From contig CAJCIQ010000163.1 of NCBI GenBank assembly GCA_903970475.1, positions 19,433 to 83,432 on the forward strand: a DNA stretch of 64,000 nt. The letters are read 5' to 3'. Within the stretch, counting starts at the first letter, position 1, and each line of letters begins with the position of its first letter. The notes below the pieces were generated by a model. The model was not told the origin of the DNA. It ran no database searches and was given only the letters and a program-made list of their open reading frames with translations. Shown here piece after piece: positions 34,650-42,635 of this stretch. Source of the stretch: Beijerinckiaceae bacterium. GTDB taxonomy: Bacteria > Bacteroidota > Bacteroidia > Chitinophagales > Chitinophagaceae. A program made the position numbers and the translations under genes.

Positions 34650-37600
34650 TTACAGAGTAAGGTTTATACCAGCCAGGAAAGTCCTGGTAGGAGGATAAAT
34701 GCCATAGTCGATTCCGGCCTTCGTATTGTCTGTGTCGTAGAAGTTGGCTTCGGGATCGTAGCCCGTATATTTGGTCAAGGTCCACAGGTTCTGCACGGAC
34801 ACATACACCCTGATTTGTTTGGTTTTCACCGTACCCGTTCCGTTGGGGAAGGTATAGCCAAGGGACAGGTTCTTCAACTTGAGGTAAGAGCCATTTTCTA
34901 TGTAACGATCTGTCACTTGCGGAACCGGAGAATCGGTCGCCCTGGCGACGGTACCATTAGGATTTGAAGGGCTCCAGCGATTCAACAAAGTAGAAGACAC
35001 GTTCAAAGAAAGGGTGGGTCTTTCCAGCGTCTGCTGAAGGAGGTTGAAGATCTTGTTCCCATAAGAACCCTGGAACAGGAAGGAAAGGTCAAAATGTTTG
35101 TACGTAATCGTATTGGAGAACCCATAGGTCCATTTAGGCTGAGAGCTACCCAGATTATGTTTATCGGCAGTAGTGATTTTGCCATCATTGTTCCAGTCTA
35201 CATACTTCGTGTCCCCTTCCTTCTGAGGCACACCAGCTAGCGTAGGAACACCTTTGGCAATGTCGGAAGCTGTGAGCAGCCCATTGGTGGAATAGCCCCA
35301 GAAAGTACCCACGGGCAAGCCCACTGCGACGTTCACGGGAGACACCTGTCCGGTGGGAGCCAGGGGAAAATAGCTACTTACCCCAGGTCCCAGGTTGAGT
35401 ATTTTATTTTTATTGGTGGCCAGTATAAGCGTTGACTTCCAGGAAAAGTCCTTAGCCCTGATGTTTTCCGTATTGACGGAAAATTCAAATCCTTTGTTGG
35501 ATACGCTGCCCACATTTTCCAGCTCACTGGCATAGCCCGTATACAAAGGAAGGGGTACATTCAACAAGAGGTCCGTTGTTTTCTTGGTATATACATCAGC
35601 CACCACGTTGACCCTGTTATTCCATAATCCGAGGTCAATACCTGCATCATACTGGGTCGTGGTTTCCCATTTCAAGTCGGGATTAGCCAGTTGAACAGGT
35701 GCAATACCTGTTACCAGGGTTGAGTTGAAGTAATAGTTACTGGGAGCCAAAGCCGCCAATGAACTGTAAGGGGGTACTTCAGAGTTACCCGTTTGCCCGC
35801 CGGTCAGGCGTAGCTTCAGGTTAGAGATGGTATGTTTGGCCCTTTCAAAAAAGGACTCCTGGTTCACATTCCAGCTTAATCCCACAGAAGGGAACAAGCC
35901 CCATTTATGGTTGGCGCCAAGCACGGAACTTCCATCGGCACGACCGGAAACGGTGACATTATACTTATGGTTATAGGAGTAGGAAACCCTGGCCAGGTAA
36001 GAGTTCAGGGCAGAAGTATGGGCATTGGAGGAACCCAGTACCGGCGTTCCTGCATAACCCAGGTCATTGAAAGATGTCAGGTTATTGGGGAATTTCTCCG
36101 CATTGGTCACCACGGACTGATCCTTTTCTGCCTGGGTTGTATACCCCACCAGGGCAGTCAGGAAATGGAGGTCCCTGAAAACATGATCATACGTTACCGT
36201 ATTCTCATTGACCCAAGTTGTCACCGACGCGTTGCCAATGGAAGCATATCCCGAAGCAGGATAGCCCGCAGAAGTAAAGGTGGGTGCATAGTAGTTCTGT
36301 TTGGTATTGATCAGGTCAGCCCCAATGGTAGACTTCAACGTCAGGTCGGGGAAAAGTTTATATTCTGCCGCAAAATTGCCCAAAGTCCTGGTCAGCAGGC
36401 TCTGGTTAGTCGTAGCCGTGATGTCCTGGAGCGGATTGGTCGGCGTCGTCAGGTAGGGACTATTGGTATTGTAAGTCCCGTTGGCATTGTAAATGGGGAC
36501 CACAGGCGTTGTCGTCAACAACGTAGAATAAGCATTACTGAATTGAATGCTCTCATAACTACTGCCCTGGAGTTCATCCTGAATGGAACGGCTTCCAAAG
36601 GCATTCACAGACACCTTGAACCGGTCTGTAACGTTGCGTTCATAGTTGATCCTACCTGAATACCGTTTGAAATCAGAAGCCACAATGACCCCATCCTGGT
36701 CAAAATAATTGCCAGAGATCAGGTACCTGGATTTATCGTCCCCACCGGAAACGGACAATTCATGGTTTTGTTCCGTAGCTGTCCTTAAGGCTGCGTTCTG
36801 CCAGTTGGAACCTGTTCCCAAAGCAGCAATCTGAGCAGCCGTATATGTTTGTGGGACCCCATCGCTGATATTGACATCATTGATCAGCGATCCCCATTGG
36901 GAGGCATCCATCAGGTGCAATTGCTTAGACACCTTCTGCGTGCCCACATAAGGACTATAATTTACTTCAGCGCCATTTTTCTTACCCTTGCGGGTCGTGA
37001 TGATCACTACTCCATTGGCGCCCCTGGAACCATATATAGCAGTAGCTGAAGCATCTTTGAGCACTTCAATAGATTCAATGTCCGAGGGATTGATGGTGGA
37101 TAAAGCATTCACTGAGGCCCCGGAAGTGGCGCCCGTATTTACATAGTCATTGTCATTATACACAATGAAGCCATCTATCACATACAGAGGCGCATTGCCA
37201 AAAGAAATGGAGTTTCCACCCCTTACCCTGATCGTGGCCGTACTCCCAGGTTGCCCATTGCTTTGGGTAACCGATACACCGGAAACCCCACCCTGGAGCA
37301 GATTATCGAAGGAGACAGCCGGTTGAGTCAAGAGGTTTTTAGAAACCGTAGCAACCGATCCCGTCAGGTCACTCTTGCGTTGGGTACCATAACCCACGAT
37401 CAATACTTCACCCAGGGCGCCATTGGTTGAAGTGAGCTGAATATCCACGTGCCCATAGCTCTGGATGTTGACCTCTTTGGTCTTATAACCCGTATAGCTT
37501 ATGCTGTAGGTAACCGGAACGCGTTGTCCCGTGATAAATTTGAATTCCCCATCCTGATCGGCCACTACCTGGTGGGTGGTGCCAAGGATATGAATAACGG

Positions 37601-37901
37601 CTCCAGGTAAAGGTTCCTTTGTTTTGTCATCAATGACCCTTCCGACAAGCCGGACATTATTGTTTGGATTGGAAGCTTCGCCCTCCCCCCCGTTGGATTT
37701 TACAGGCGAGGAGCCCGCGCCATTTGTAGTTTGACCTCCGCTGGTTTGGCTACCGCCATTTGTGGTTTGACCGCCGCCGTTTGTAGTTTGACCCAGGCTG
37801 GACAAGGAGTTAACGCCCAGGCTGGACACTATCAGGCACCAGGGAATAATACTTTTTCGATACCTTTGAAAAAGATGCATGTGAATGATTTTATCGTTCA
37901 T
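34650..37901 (-). CDS. SusC/RagA-family TonB-dependent outer-membrane receptor
   Basis: The receptor is 1083 residues. After the signal peptide comes an unusual low-complexity stretch (repeats of GGQTTNG and TSGGQ, about residues 38-75). Next are a carboxypeptidase-regulatory-like domain (LVGRVIDDKTKEPLPGAVIHILG, about 83-160), the TonB box region EVLIVGYGTQRKSDLTGSV, and the plug with VRGGNSISFGNAPLYVIDG and the DPSDIESIEVLKDASATAIYG signature. A 22-strand barrel ends in FLAGINLTL. The LKNLSLGYTF and NLWTLTKYTGYDPEAN motifs near the end are standard. ATG codons at 37901 and 37880 are both possible. It imports a SusD-held ligand with TonB power. Confidence 0.96.
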   Translation of the reverse strand: MNDKIIHMHLFQRYRKSIIPWCLIVSSLGVNSLSSLGQTTNGGGQTTNGGSQTSGGQTTNGAGSSPVKSNGGEGEASNPNNNVRLVGRVIDDKTKEPLPGAVIHILGTTHQVVADQDGEFKFITGQRVPVTYSISYTGYKTKEVNIQSYGHVDIQLTSTNGALGEVLIVGYGTQRKSDLTGSVATVSKNLLTQPAVSFDNLLQGGVSGVSVTQSNGQPGSTATIRVRGGNSISFGNAPLYVIDGFIVYNDNDYVNTGATSGASVNALSTINPSDIESIEVLKDASATAIYGSRGANGVVIITTRKGKKNGAEVNYSPYVGTQKVSKQLHLMDASQWGSLINDVNISDGVPQTYTAAQIAALGTGSNWQNAALRTATEQNHELSVSGGDDKSRYLISGNYFDQDGVIVASDFKRYSGRINYERNVTDRFKVSVNAFGSRSIQDELQGSSYESIQFSNAYSTLLTTTPVVPIYNANGTYNTNSPYLTTPTNPLQDITATTNQSLLTRTLGNFAAEYKLFPDLTLKSTIGADLINTKQNYYAPTFTSAGYPASGYASIGNASVTTWVNENTVTYDHVFRDLHFLTALVGYTTQAEKDQSVVTNAEKFPNNLTSFNDLGYAGTPVLGSSNAHTSALNSYLARVSYSYNHKYNVTVSGRADGSSVLGANHKWGLFPSVGLSWNVNQESFFERAKHTISNLKLRLTGGQTGNSEVPPYSSLAALAPSNYYFNSTLVTGIAPVQLANPDLKWETTTQYDAGIDLGLWNNRVNVVADVYTKKTTDLLLNVPLPLYTGYASELENVGSVSNKGFEFSVNTENIRAKDFSWKSTLILATNKNKILNLGPGVSSYFPLAPTGQVSPVNVAVGLPVGTFWGYSTNGLLTASDIAKGVPTLAGVPQKEGDTKYVDWNNDGKITTADKHNLGSSQPKWTYGFSNTITYKHFDLSFLFQGSYGNKIFNLLQQTLERPTLSLNVSSTLLNRWSPSNPNGTVARATDSPVPQVTDRYIENGSYLKLKNLSLGYTFPNGTGTVKTKQIRVYVSVQNLWTLTKYTGYDPEANFYDTDNTKAGIDYGIYPPTRTFLAGINLTL
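37716..37795 (-). repeat. 21-bp imperfect repeats coding for GGQTTNG in the receptor
   Basis: Three near copies of a 21-base unit (sense: GGTCAAACTACAAATGGC with variations) and one shorter copy code for GGQTTNG/GGSQTSG repeats between the signal peptide and the carboxypeptidase-like domain. On the other strand the copies create TAGTTTG boxes, for example at 37784-37790, that resemble a -7 promoter element. Confidence 0.75.
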
Positions 37902-37958
37902 GTAATTCCGATGAACTTCAGTAGGTGATTGGCGTTACGTTACTGGATTCATCTTCCC

Positions 37959-37991
37959 GCCGGTAAGGATCGCTCCTTACCGGCCTTTTTT
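37959..37991 (+). terminator. Strong plus-strand terminator antisense to the susC leader
   Basis: A perfect 11-base stem (GCCGGTAAGGA at 37959-37969 against TCCTTACCGGC at 37974-37984) has a 4-base loop and is followed by C and six T residues. It lies 58 bases upstream of the susC-like start, facing away from it. No plus-strand gene precedes it, so it is unlikely to be an ordinary operon terminator. It may end an antisense RNA begun inside the susC-like gene. Confidence 0.8.
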
Positions 37992-38022
37992 CTTCATTTG
38001 TTCGGTTGGAAAACTGGACTGT

Positions 38023-38040
38023 CAACAACAACAACAACAA
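38023..38040. repeat. (CAA)6 trinucleotide tract
   Basis: Six uninterrupted CAA units lie in the intergenic leader region, outside any supported gene. Such tracts can vary in length by slippage. On the minus strand this would change the susC leader. Confidence 0.8.
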
Positions 38041-38296
38041 TCCTTTTCAGAAGGGCAACAATCGGCGGGAACGTCCATGGACTCACGGGCGGCATAATGA
38101 ATAAAGAGGGGCATGTAGGCCCTCAAAGAGGGAATGACTTTCATAACAGTCTTATTGCAGTTAATCAATAATGGTACAAATTAAAGGTAAAATTATTAGT
38201 CTACATAATTAGTAGAGTAATTTTTTTATGAATTGTAGCACGAACCATCGTTCGTCCTTGCAGCACCTACCGAATGTCGTATGCAAGTTCCATCCT

Positions 38297-38369
38297 TATT
38301 GGATGGGTAAAAAGTGCACTCAGACCTGCCTCTATGGATTGGGCAACAAGTGCACTTCGACAGGTGCTC
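38297..38369. repeat. Imperfect 36-bp direct duplication at the end of moeA
   Basis: Two copies of a roughly 36-base unit start near 38297 and 38333 and share TTGGAT(T)GGG, AAGTGCACT and a CAGACCTG/GACAGGTG block. The join falls on the TAG stop of the moaA/moeA frame. It is a further example of short GC-rich duplication in this window. Confidence 0.55.
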
Positions 38370-39264
38370 CCGCCGGGCAATGCATAGTCTCAGCATCCAC
38401 CTGTACGAGGCAATTAGCCTGGGCAAAGGAGCTTAGACGATAAGACTCCTGAGCGACCAGGACACGCACTGATTGGTCATTGTAATTATAAATAGCCTTG
38501 AGAAATTGAGTCAATCCCCTAGGCTTGGAAAAGGGTTCCTCCAGTGGGGCTTTAAATACCTGCAAGCCGGTTTGCCTGCCCGTCAGGGCGCACAAAGCAG
38601 GTAGGACATATTCATAAAAAGCCACGAGGGTGGAAGCCGGGTTTCCCGGCAAACCGAAAATATATTTTTCGCGGGGGGCCTCCTTTAACCGCCCGAAGAA
38701 CAATGGTTTGCCGGGCTTCTGCGCTACCCAGTGAAACACCGTTTCTATACCCAGGTTGGCGGCGGCTTGGGCTACATAATCAAAATCCCCCACACTAACC
38801 CCTCCAGTGAGTAATACCATATCATTTTCCCTTAGCGCGCGGATCAGGTTCCCTTCGATGACATGGGGGATATCTTTTAGGTGGCTAATGGATAGTTTAT
38901 TAAATCCGTACTGTTTAAGGCCCGAATGTAATGAGTAGGGATTAGCTTCATATACCTCCCCAGGTTCCAAGGGCAAGCCAGGCTTTTCAGTTCGTTCCCC
39001 GTTAGCAGCACACCGCGCCAGATCCCCTGCTTTAATTTCCGCACCTCGTGGTCTTACGTTAATTCCCCTGGCCAGGTGTTCATCGTTGATAAACAATGTC
39101 CCCTCTTCTATTCTGACCTTTTCCTGCATGACAACCGTGTCCGCGCCCTCGGGTAAAGCTCCGCCTGTAAAGATGCGCGCGGCCTGCCCTGGCTGCAAAG
39201 CAACGCCGGAAGGCCGGCCTGCCGGAATGAACCCCTGGATGATAAGGCCACCGGAAGCACCCAG

Positions 39265-39336
39265 GCTACCCTGCGGGCTCAGATTGTCCGATACGCCAGG
39301 ACCATCCGATACGCCCAACTCGTCCTGCGGGCACCT
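39265..39336 (-). repeat. 18-bp imperfect tandem units inside the moeA part
   Basis: Four units of 18 bases (39265, 39283, 39301, 39319) code on the minus strand for hexapeptides such as LGVSDG, PGVSDN, LSPQGS. They interrupt the MoeA sequence between QDFQERG and LIIQGFIPAGR, where normal MoeA has no such segment. Confidence 0.75.
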
Positions 39337-39390
39337 GGTCCCTCTCTCCTGAAAGTCCTGAAAGGATAGGGCGTAGCCATCCATGGATGA

Positions 39391-39510
39391 TTGGTCAAAA
39401 GTACCCGTCGGTCCGGATTCAACAGTACCCATAAGCCCGGGTTCAACAGTACTCGCCGACCCTGATCTATATGCGCCCACCGACCTTGATTCAGAAGCAC
39501 CTGACGGGGC
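39391..39510 (-). repeat. 24-bp imperfect tandem array at the moaA-moeA junction
   Basis: Five units of 24 bases (39391, 39415, 39439, 39463, 39487) code for octapeptides of the kind MGTVESGP, TGTFDQSS and ASTVEPGL. The unit at 39391 is the native MoeA FDQS segment. The others appear to be degenerate copies of it, running back to where MoaA sequence ends. The array is therefore the fusion joint. Confidence 0.8.
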
Positions 39511-40300
39511 GAGCACCCTATAAACTTTAGCCGTCGCATTGACATCCCCGTGGAGTGGCTCAATTGCATACCGGGCTTCAATGGTTTCCAATATTTCTGG
39601 AGTGGTTACTACCTTATTACTGGTCCACCCATTACCCTCAAAGGGCATAAATTCTATAAACCGGACATTCACAGGGACCCGGGTTGTCCAATGAACGAAA
39701 TCCATCACTTCATCATCATTCACCCCTTTCATCACCACCATATTGACCTTAACATGGTAACCTTTCCCGATGGCTTTGTCAATATTCCCTTTGACCAACC
39801 CAAATTGATCCCTCCTGGTGATGGAGGCAAATCGCCAGGCTGTAAGGTATCCAAACTTATATTCAGACCGCAATCCCGCAAAGTCCAGTACCTCCCAGAA
39901 CTCGTGAAGTCTGGTACCATTAGTGGTCATGGTTAAAGAAACCGGGAGTACAGACAAGCAACGGATGATATCGGCCGCATCTTTTCTTGCCAAAGGTTCT
40001 CCTCCTGTCAAACGAATTTTCGTGACCCCTTGCTGGAAAAATACCTTCGCCAGTGTTTCTATCTCGTCCGGTTGCATCAGGCGGGAGGTGGGTGAAAAGG
40101 GGTAAACATCCTAGGGCATGCAGTAAAAACAGCGCAGATTACAGTTATCCGTGAGCGATATCCTCAAATAGTCTTGGGTCCTGTGGTAGCCGTCTTGGAG
40201 CATCCCTAAAAATACAACTCCCTGAAGTAACAATTATATAACCCCGAATATTTGCCTTCCCGGAGACTTATATGGTGATTTGTTAAAATACCTCGAACAC

Positions 40301-41722
40301 ATGTCCATGATTTTTGCCTTGATACGGCTCCCGTACATCGGGGACGTAAATCTCAGCACACCCATCACGATCATCTTCATCCTTTGCCTTGTGGCGGTAG
40401 TAGGCTTTGAGTTCGTGAACGGATTTCACGACACGGCCAACGCCGTGGCCACGGTGATCTATACCAGGGCCCTAAAACCCATGGTCGCAGTTCCCTGGTC
40501 GGGCGCCTTCAACTTCCTGGGTGTACTAGCCGGGGGTGTTGCGGTGGCCATGGGCATCCTCAAATTATTACCCCTCAACGAAATCATGTCCCTCCCTGTA
40601 ACAGTAGGAGCGTGTTTTGTTCTGGCCGTACTACTGGCTTCCATTGTCTGGAACCTGGGCACCTGGTACCTGGGCATTCCCTGTTCCAGCTCCCATACCC
40701 TGATCGGCGCTATGATCGGAGCGGGGCTGGCCTTTACCCTATACTACGGAGGGCCGGGCGTAAACTGGAGCAAAGCAGGCGAAATAGGCATGTCCCTGAT
40801 CCTGTCCCCCCTGTTTGGGTTCTTCGCGGCAGTTTTGCTCATGTTTTTCCTTAAAAATGTATTGAAAGCCAACTCCCTTTTTCACGTACCCCAGGGAGAG
40901 GACGATAAACCGCCCATACTGATCCGTTTGCTGCTGATTACCACCTGTACGCTGGTGAGCTTTTTCCACGGCAGTAACGACGGACAGAAAGGGGTAGGAT
41001 TGCTGATGCTGATCCTGATAGCCTTTTTGCCGGCCAGCTTTGCCATTGACCGTACGGTGAGCGATACTACGCTGCTGACTTACGTAAACAATTCAGAGCA
41101 AGTCATCCAAAGGACCCTCAGCGCCCATCCCGGAGACGCTACTTTTATGTCCCTGGATTCTTCTATGACTAATCTTCGCACGCAGATCGAACACAAATCC
41201 GAAGCAGGCAACACCGCTGTTTTTGGTATCAGGAAACAGATTCAGAAGGTAGCCAAACAAACGGCTGCGGCTATTGCAGCCCCCAACAGCCCCTTAAGCG
41301 CTGAGGATAAAGCCACCCTTTCCAAGTCTGGAAAGGATTTGAATAAAACCACGGAATACGCACCTATCTGGGCAATAGCCACCATCTCCTTATCCCTGGG
41401 TATTGGTACCATGATTGGATGGAAACGCATAGTGGTGACCATCGGTGAGAAAATAGGTAAGGAACACCTCAACTACGCTCAGGGCGCCACTGCCGAAATC
41501 GTGGCTGCGTCCACCATCGGATTGAGCACCTGGTTTGGTCTTCCAGTGAGCACTACCCACGTGTTGTCCAGCGGTATTGCCGGGGCCATGGTTGCCTCCA
41601 AAGGATCAGGCAACCTCAACAACGGCACCCTGCGCAATATTGCCATGGCCTGGATACTGACCCTACCTATTTCCCTGGGTCTGGCGTTTGGCCTGTTTGC
41701 TTTATTTCACCTATTTGTATAA
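40301..41722 (+). CDS. PiT-family inorganic phosphate transporter
   Basis: The start is taken at the ATG at 40301 (473 residues); an upstream TTG at 40280 is weaker, and ATG 40307 is also possible. The first PiT repeat has EFVNGFHDTANAVATVIYTRAL and PVTVGACF; the second has GLSTWFGLPVSTTHVLSSGIAGAM near the end. Both carry the PiT signature, which couples phosphate to proton or sodium. About ten helices are present, with a charged central loop (about residues 235-350) between the two halves. The FFHGSNDGQKGVG segment is also typical. It is divergent from the moaA remnant and 40 bases ahead of a universal stress protein gene. Confidence 0.95.
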   Translation: MSMIFALIRLPYIGDVNLSTPITIIFILCLVAVVGFEFVNGFHDTANAVATVIYTRALKPMVAVPWSGAFNFLGVLAGGVAVAMGILKLLPLNEIMSLPVTVGACFVLAVLLASIVWNLGTWYLGIPCSSSHTLIGAMIGAGLAFTLYYGGPGVNWSKAGEIGMSLILSPLFGFFAAVLLMFFLKNVLKANSLFHVPQGEDDKPPILIRLLLITTCTLVSFFHGSNDGQKGVGLLMLILIAFLPASFAIDRTVSDTTLLTYVNNSEQVIQRTLSAHPGDATFMSLDSSMTNLRTQIEHKSEAGNTAVFGIRKQIQKVAKQTAAAIAAPNSPLSAEDKATLSKSGKDLNKTTEYAPIWAIATISLSLGIGTMIGWKRIVVTIGEKIGKEHLNYAQGATAEIVAASTIGLSTWFGLPVSTTHVLSSGIAGAMVASKGSGNLNNGTLRNIAMAWILTLPISLGLAFGLFALFHLFV

Positions 41723-41762
41723 TTTATAGAATATTCTTCTCATCCAACAAAATGGATCATAC

Positions 41763-42584
41763 ATGAAAAAGATCTTAGTCGCTACCGATTTTTCCTCCTG
41801 CGCGGCAAACGCCATGGAATATGCCATGGAACTTGCCAAATTGCTCGAATGGGAAATCTGTGTCATACATGCCATCGGGGTGCTGGAAGGGGTTAACAAC
41901 AATACCTATAGTGCGCTATATATCAGTGATTACCAAAATCACAAAAAGGAAGCCCTGGATGCCTGGGCTGCCACATTCCGTACCAGGGATGGATTCAAAA
42001 AAATCCCCATTACCACCGTATGTGAGGTTGGTTCTGTCTCCTCCGTACTGGGTAAGTACATAGACAACAATCCGGTTGAATTACTGGTCATGGGAAATAT
42101 GGGCTCTACAGGTATCATCGGGCTGTTTGGTTCCAACGTAAGCTCCATGATTGAAAAGACAAAGACACCCATTTTAATTCTTCCTTTAGAAAGCAAATTC
42201 ACCTACACGCCTACCCTTACACTGGCTACGGACTTCTCGACCAAACTTTCTCCCGAAGACACTACCGTGCTGGGCGATTTAGCCCAGGCTTTCAGGTCAC
42301 CTACCGTTACGGTATTAAACGTTATAGAAGGCTCCGATTGGAATACAAAACCAGAAGGGGAAGCCGCGCTGAGGAGTGCTATCCCAGGTGTTGATTTAGA
42401 TTTCCATTACATCAGCGAGGAAAATACCATCGAGGGAATCATGAATTTCGTGGTCAGCAATGAAATCGACATCCTGTGCCTGGTAAAACATCACCATAAC
42501 GTGGTCTACAGGTTATTTAACAGGAGCACGGTTAACCAGGTGATGAATCGCTCCGTGAAAGCGATATTGGTATTGCACGAGTAG
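41763..42584 (+). CDS. Universal stress protein, tandem UspA domains
   Basis: The 273-residue protein has two UspA domains. The first (1-145) starts MKKILVATDFSSCAANAMEYA and holds LLVMGNMGSTGIIGLFGSNV, a G-x2-G-x9-G-S-like nucleotide loop, and then TPILILP. The second (about 155-273) starts PTLTLATDFSTKLSPED and ends in VKAILVLHE, with a degenerate loop (LVKHHHNVVYRLFNRSTVNQVM). It is cytoplasmic. It follows the phosphate transporter by 40 bases and may be co-transcribed. Its role in stress survival is that of the family only. Confidence 0.93.
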   Translation: MKKILVATDFSSCAANAMEYAMELAKLLEWEICVIHAIGVLEGVNNNTYSALYISDYQNHKKEALDAWAATFRTRDGFKKIPITTVCEVGSVSSVLGKYIDNNPVELLVMGNMGSTGIIGLFGSNVSSMIEKTKTPILILPLESKFTYTPTLTLATDFSTKLSPEDTTVLGDLAQAFRSPTVTVLNVIEGSDWNTKPEGEAALRSAIPGVDLDFHYISEENTIEGIMNFVVSNEIDILCLVKHHHNVVYRLFNRSTVNQVMNRSVKAILVLHE

Positions 42585-42635
42585 TGCTGCCAGGTCGCGC
42601 AGGATAGCCGCTGCATGAGTCGCGGGCCGCGCAGC

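Larger units (their letters stand above)
37902..38331. other. Intergenic leader region upstream of the susC-like gene
   Basis: This 430-base stretch has no convincing gene. It holds the susC-like leader on the minus strand, a plus-strand terminator at 37959-37991, a (CAA)6 tract at 38023-38040, and an A/T-rich block at 38160-38230. A minus-strand TTAATTTG at 38177-38184 could be the -7 box for the susC-like operon, which would leave a leader of about 270 bases. No ECF sigma/anti-sigma pair or hybrid sensor lies beside the operon. The right end runs into an imperfect repeat. Confidence 0.5.
38332..40203 (-). pseudogene. Decayed moaA/moeA chimera (molybdenum cofactor genes)
   Basis: Reading from the ATG at 40203, codons 1-30 give a MoaA start with the radical-SAM motif [12 protein letters not shown]. 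Codon 31 (40113-40111) is TAG, and the frame then resumes as DVYPFSPTSRLMQPDEIE, exactly as MoaA continues. Further on, LRS is followed by EYKFGYLTAW where MoaA has LNISLDTLQP, which is found in another frame. MoaA stops near VNATAKVYRV, so its second Fe-S cluster domain is gone. Tandem repeats lead straight into MoeA at FDQSSMDGYAL, without MoeA domain N-terminal residues. MoeA then runs well (IFTGGALPEGAD, GGVSVGDFDYV, GLPGNPASTLVAFYEY) to TAG at 38332. I call it a pseudogene; the MoeA half alone might still be made. Confidence 0.85.

Noticed and set aside
35907..36659. Plus-strand 250-codon open frame inside the susC-like gene
   Set aside because: It lies wholly antisense to well-conserved receptor sequence and has no recognisable motif; long shadow frames are common opposite such genes.
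37929..38171. Plus-strand 80-codon open frame in the susC leader region
   Set aside because: It runs through the terminator hairpin and the (CAA)6 tract, has no signal or domain, and its Thr run is only the shadow of the simple repeat.
39732..39920. Separate minus-strand small gene with NISLDTLQPG
   Set aside because: It is the displaced frame of moaA between two compensating deletions, not an independent gene.
38332..40203. Functional amber recoding such as pyrrolysine at the moaA stop
   Set aside because: No pyl genes, suppressor tRNA or stem-loop is visible, and the gene has other lesions; decay is simpler.
42585..42635. GC-rich hairpin between the stress protein and the peptide synthetase
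   Set aside because: Several short pairings are possible, but none has a clean stem with a T-run on either strand.
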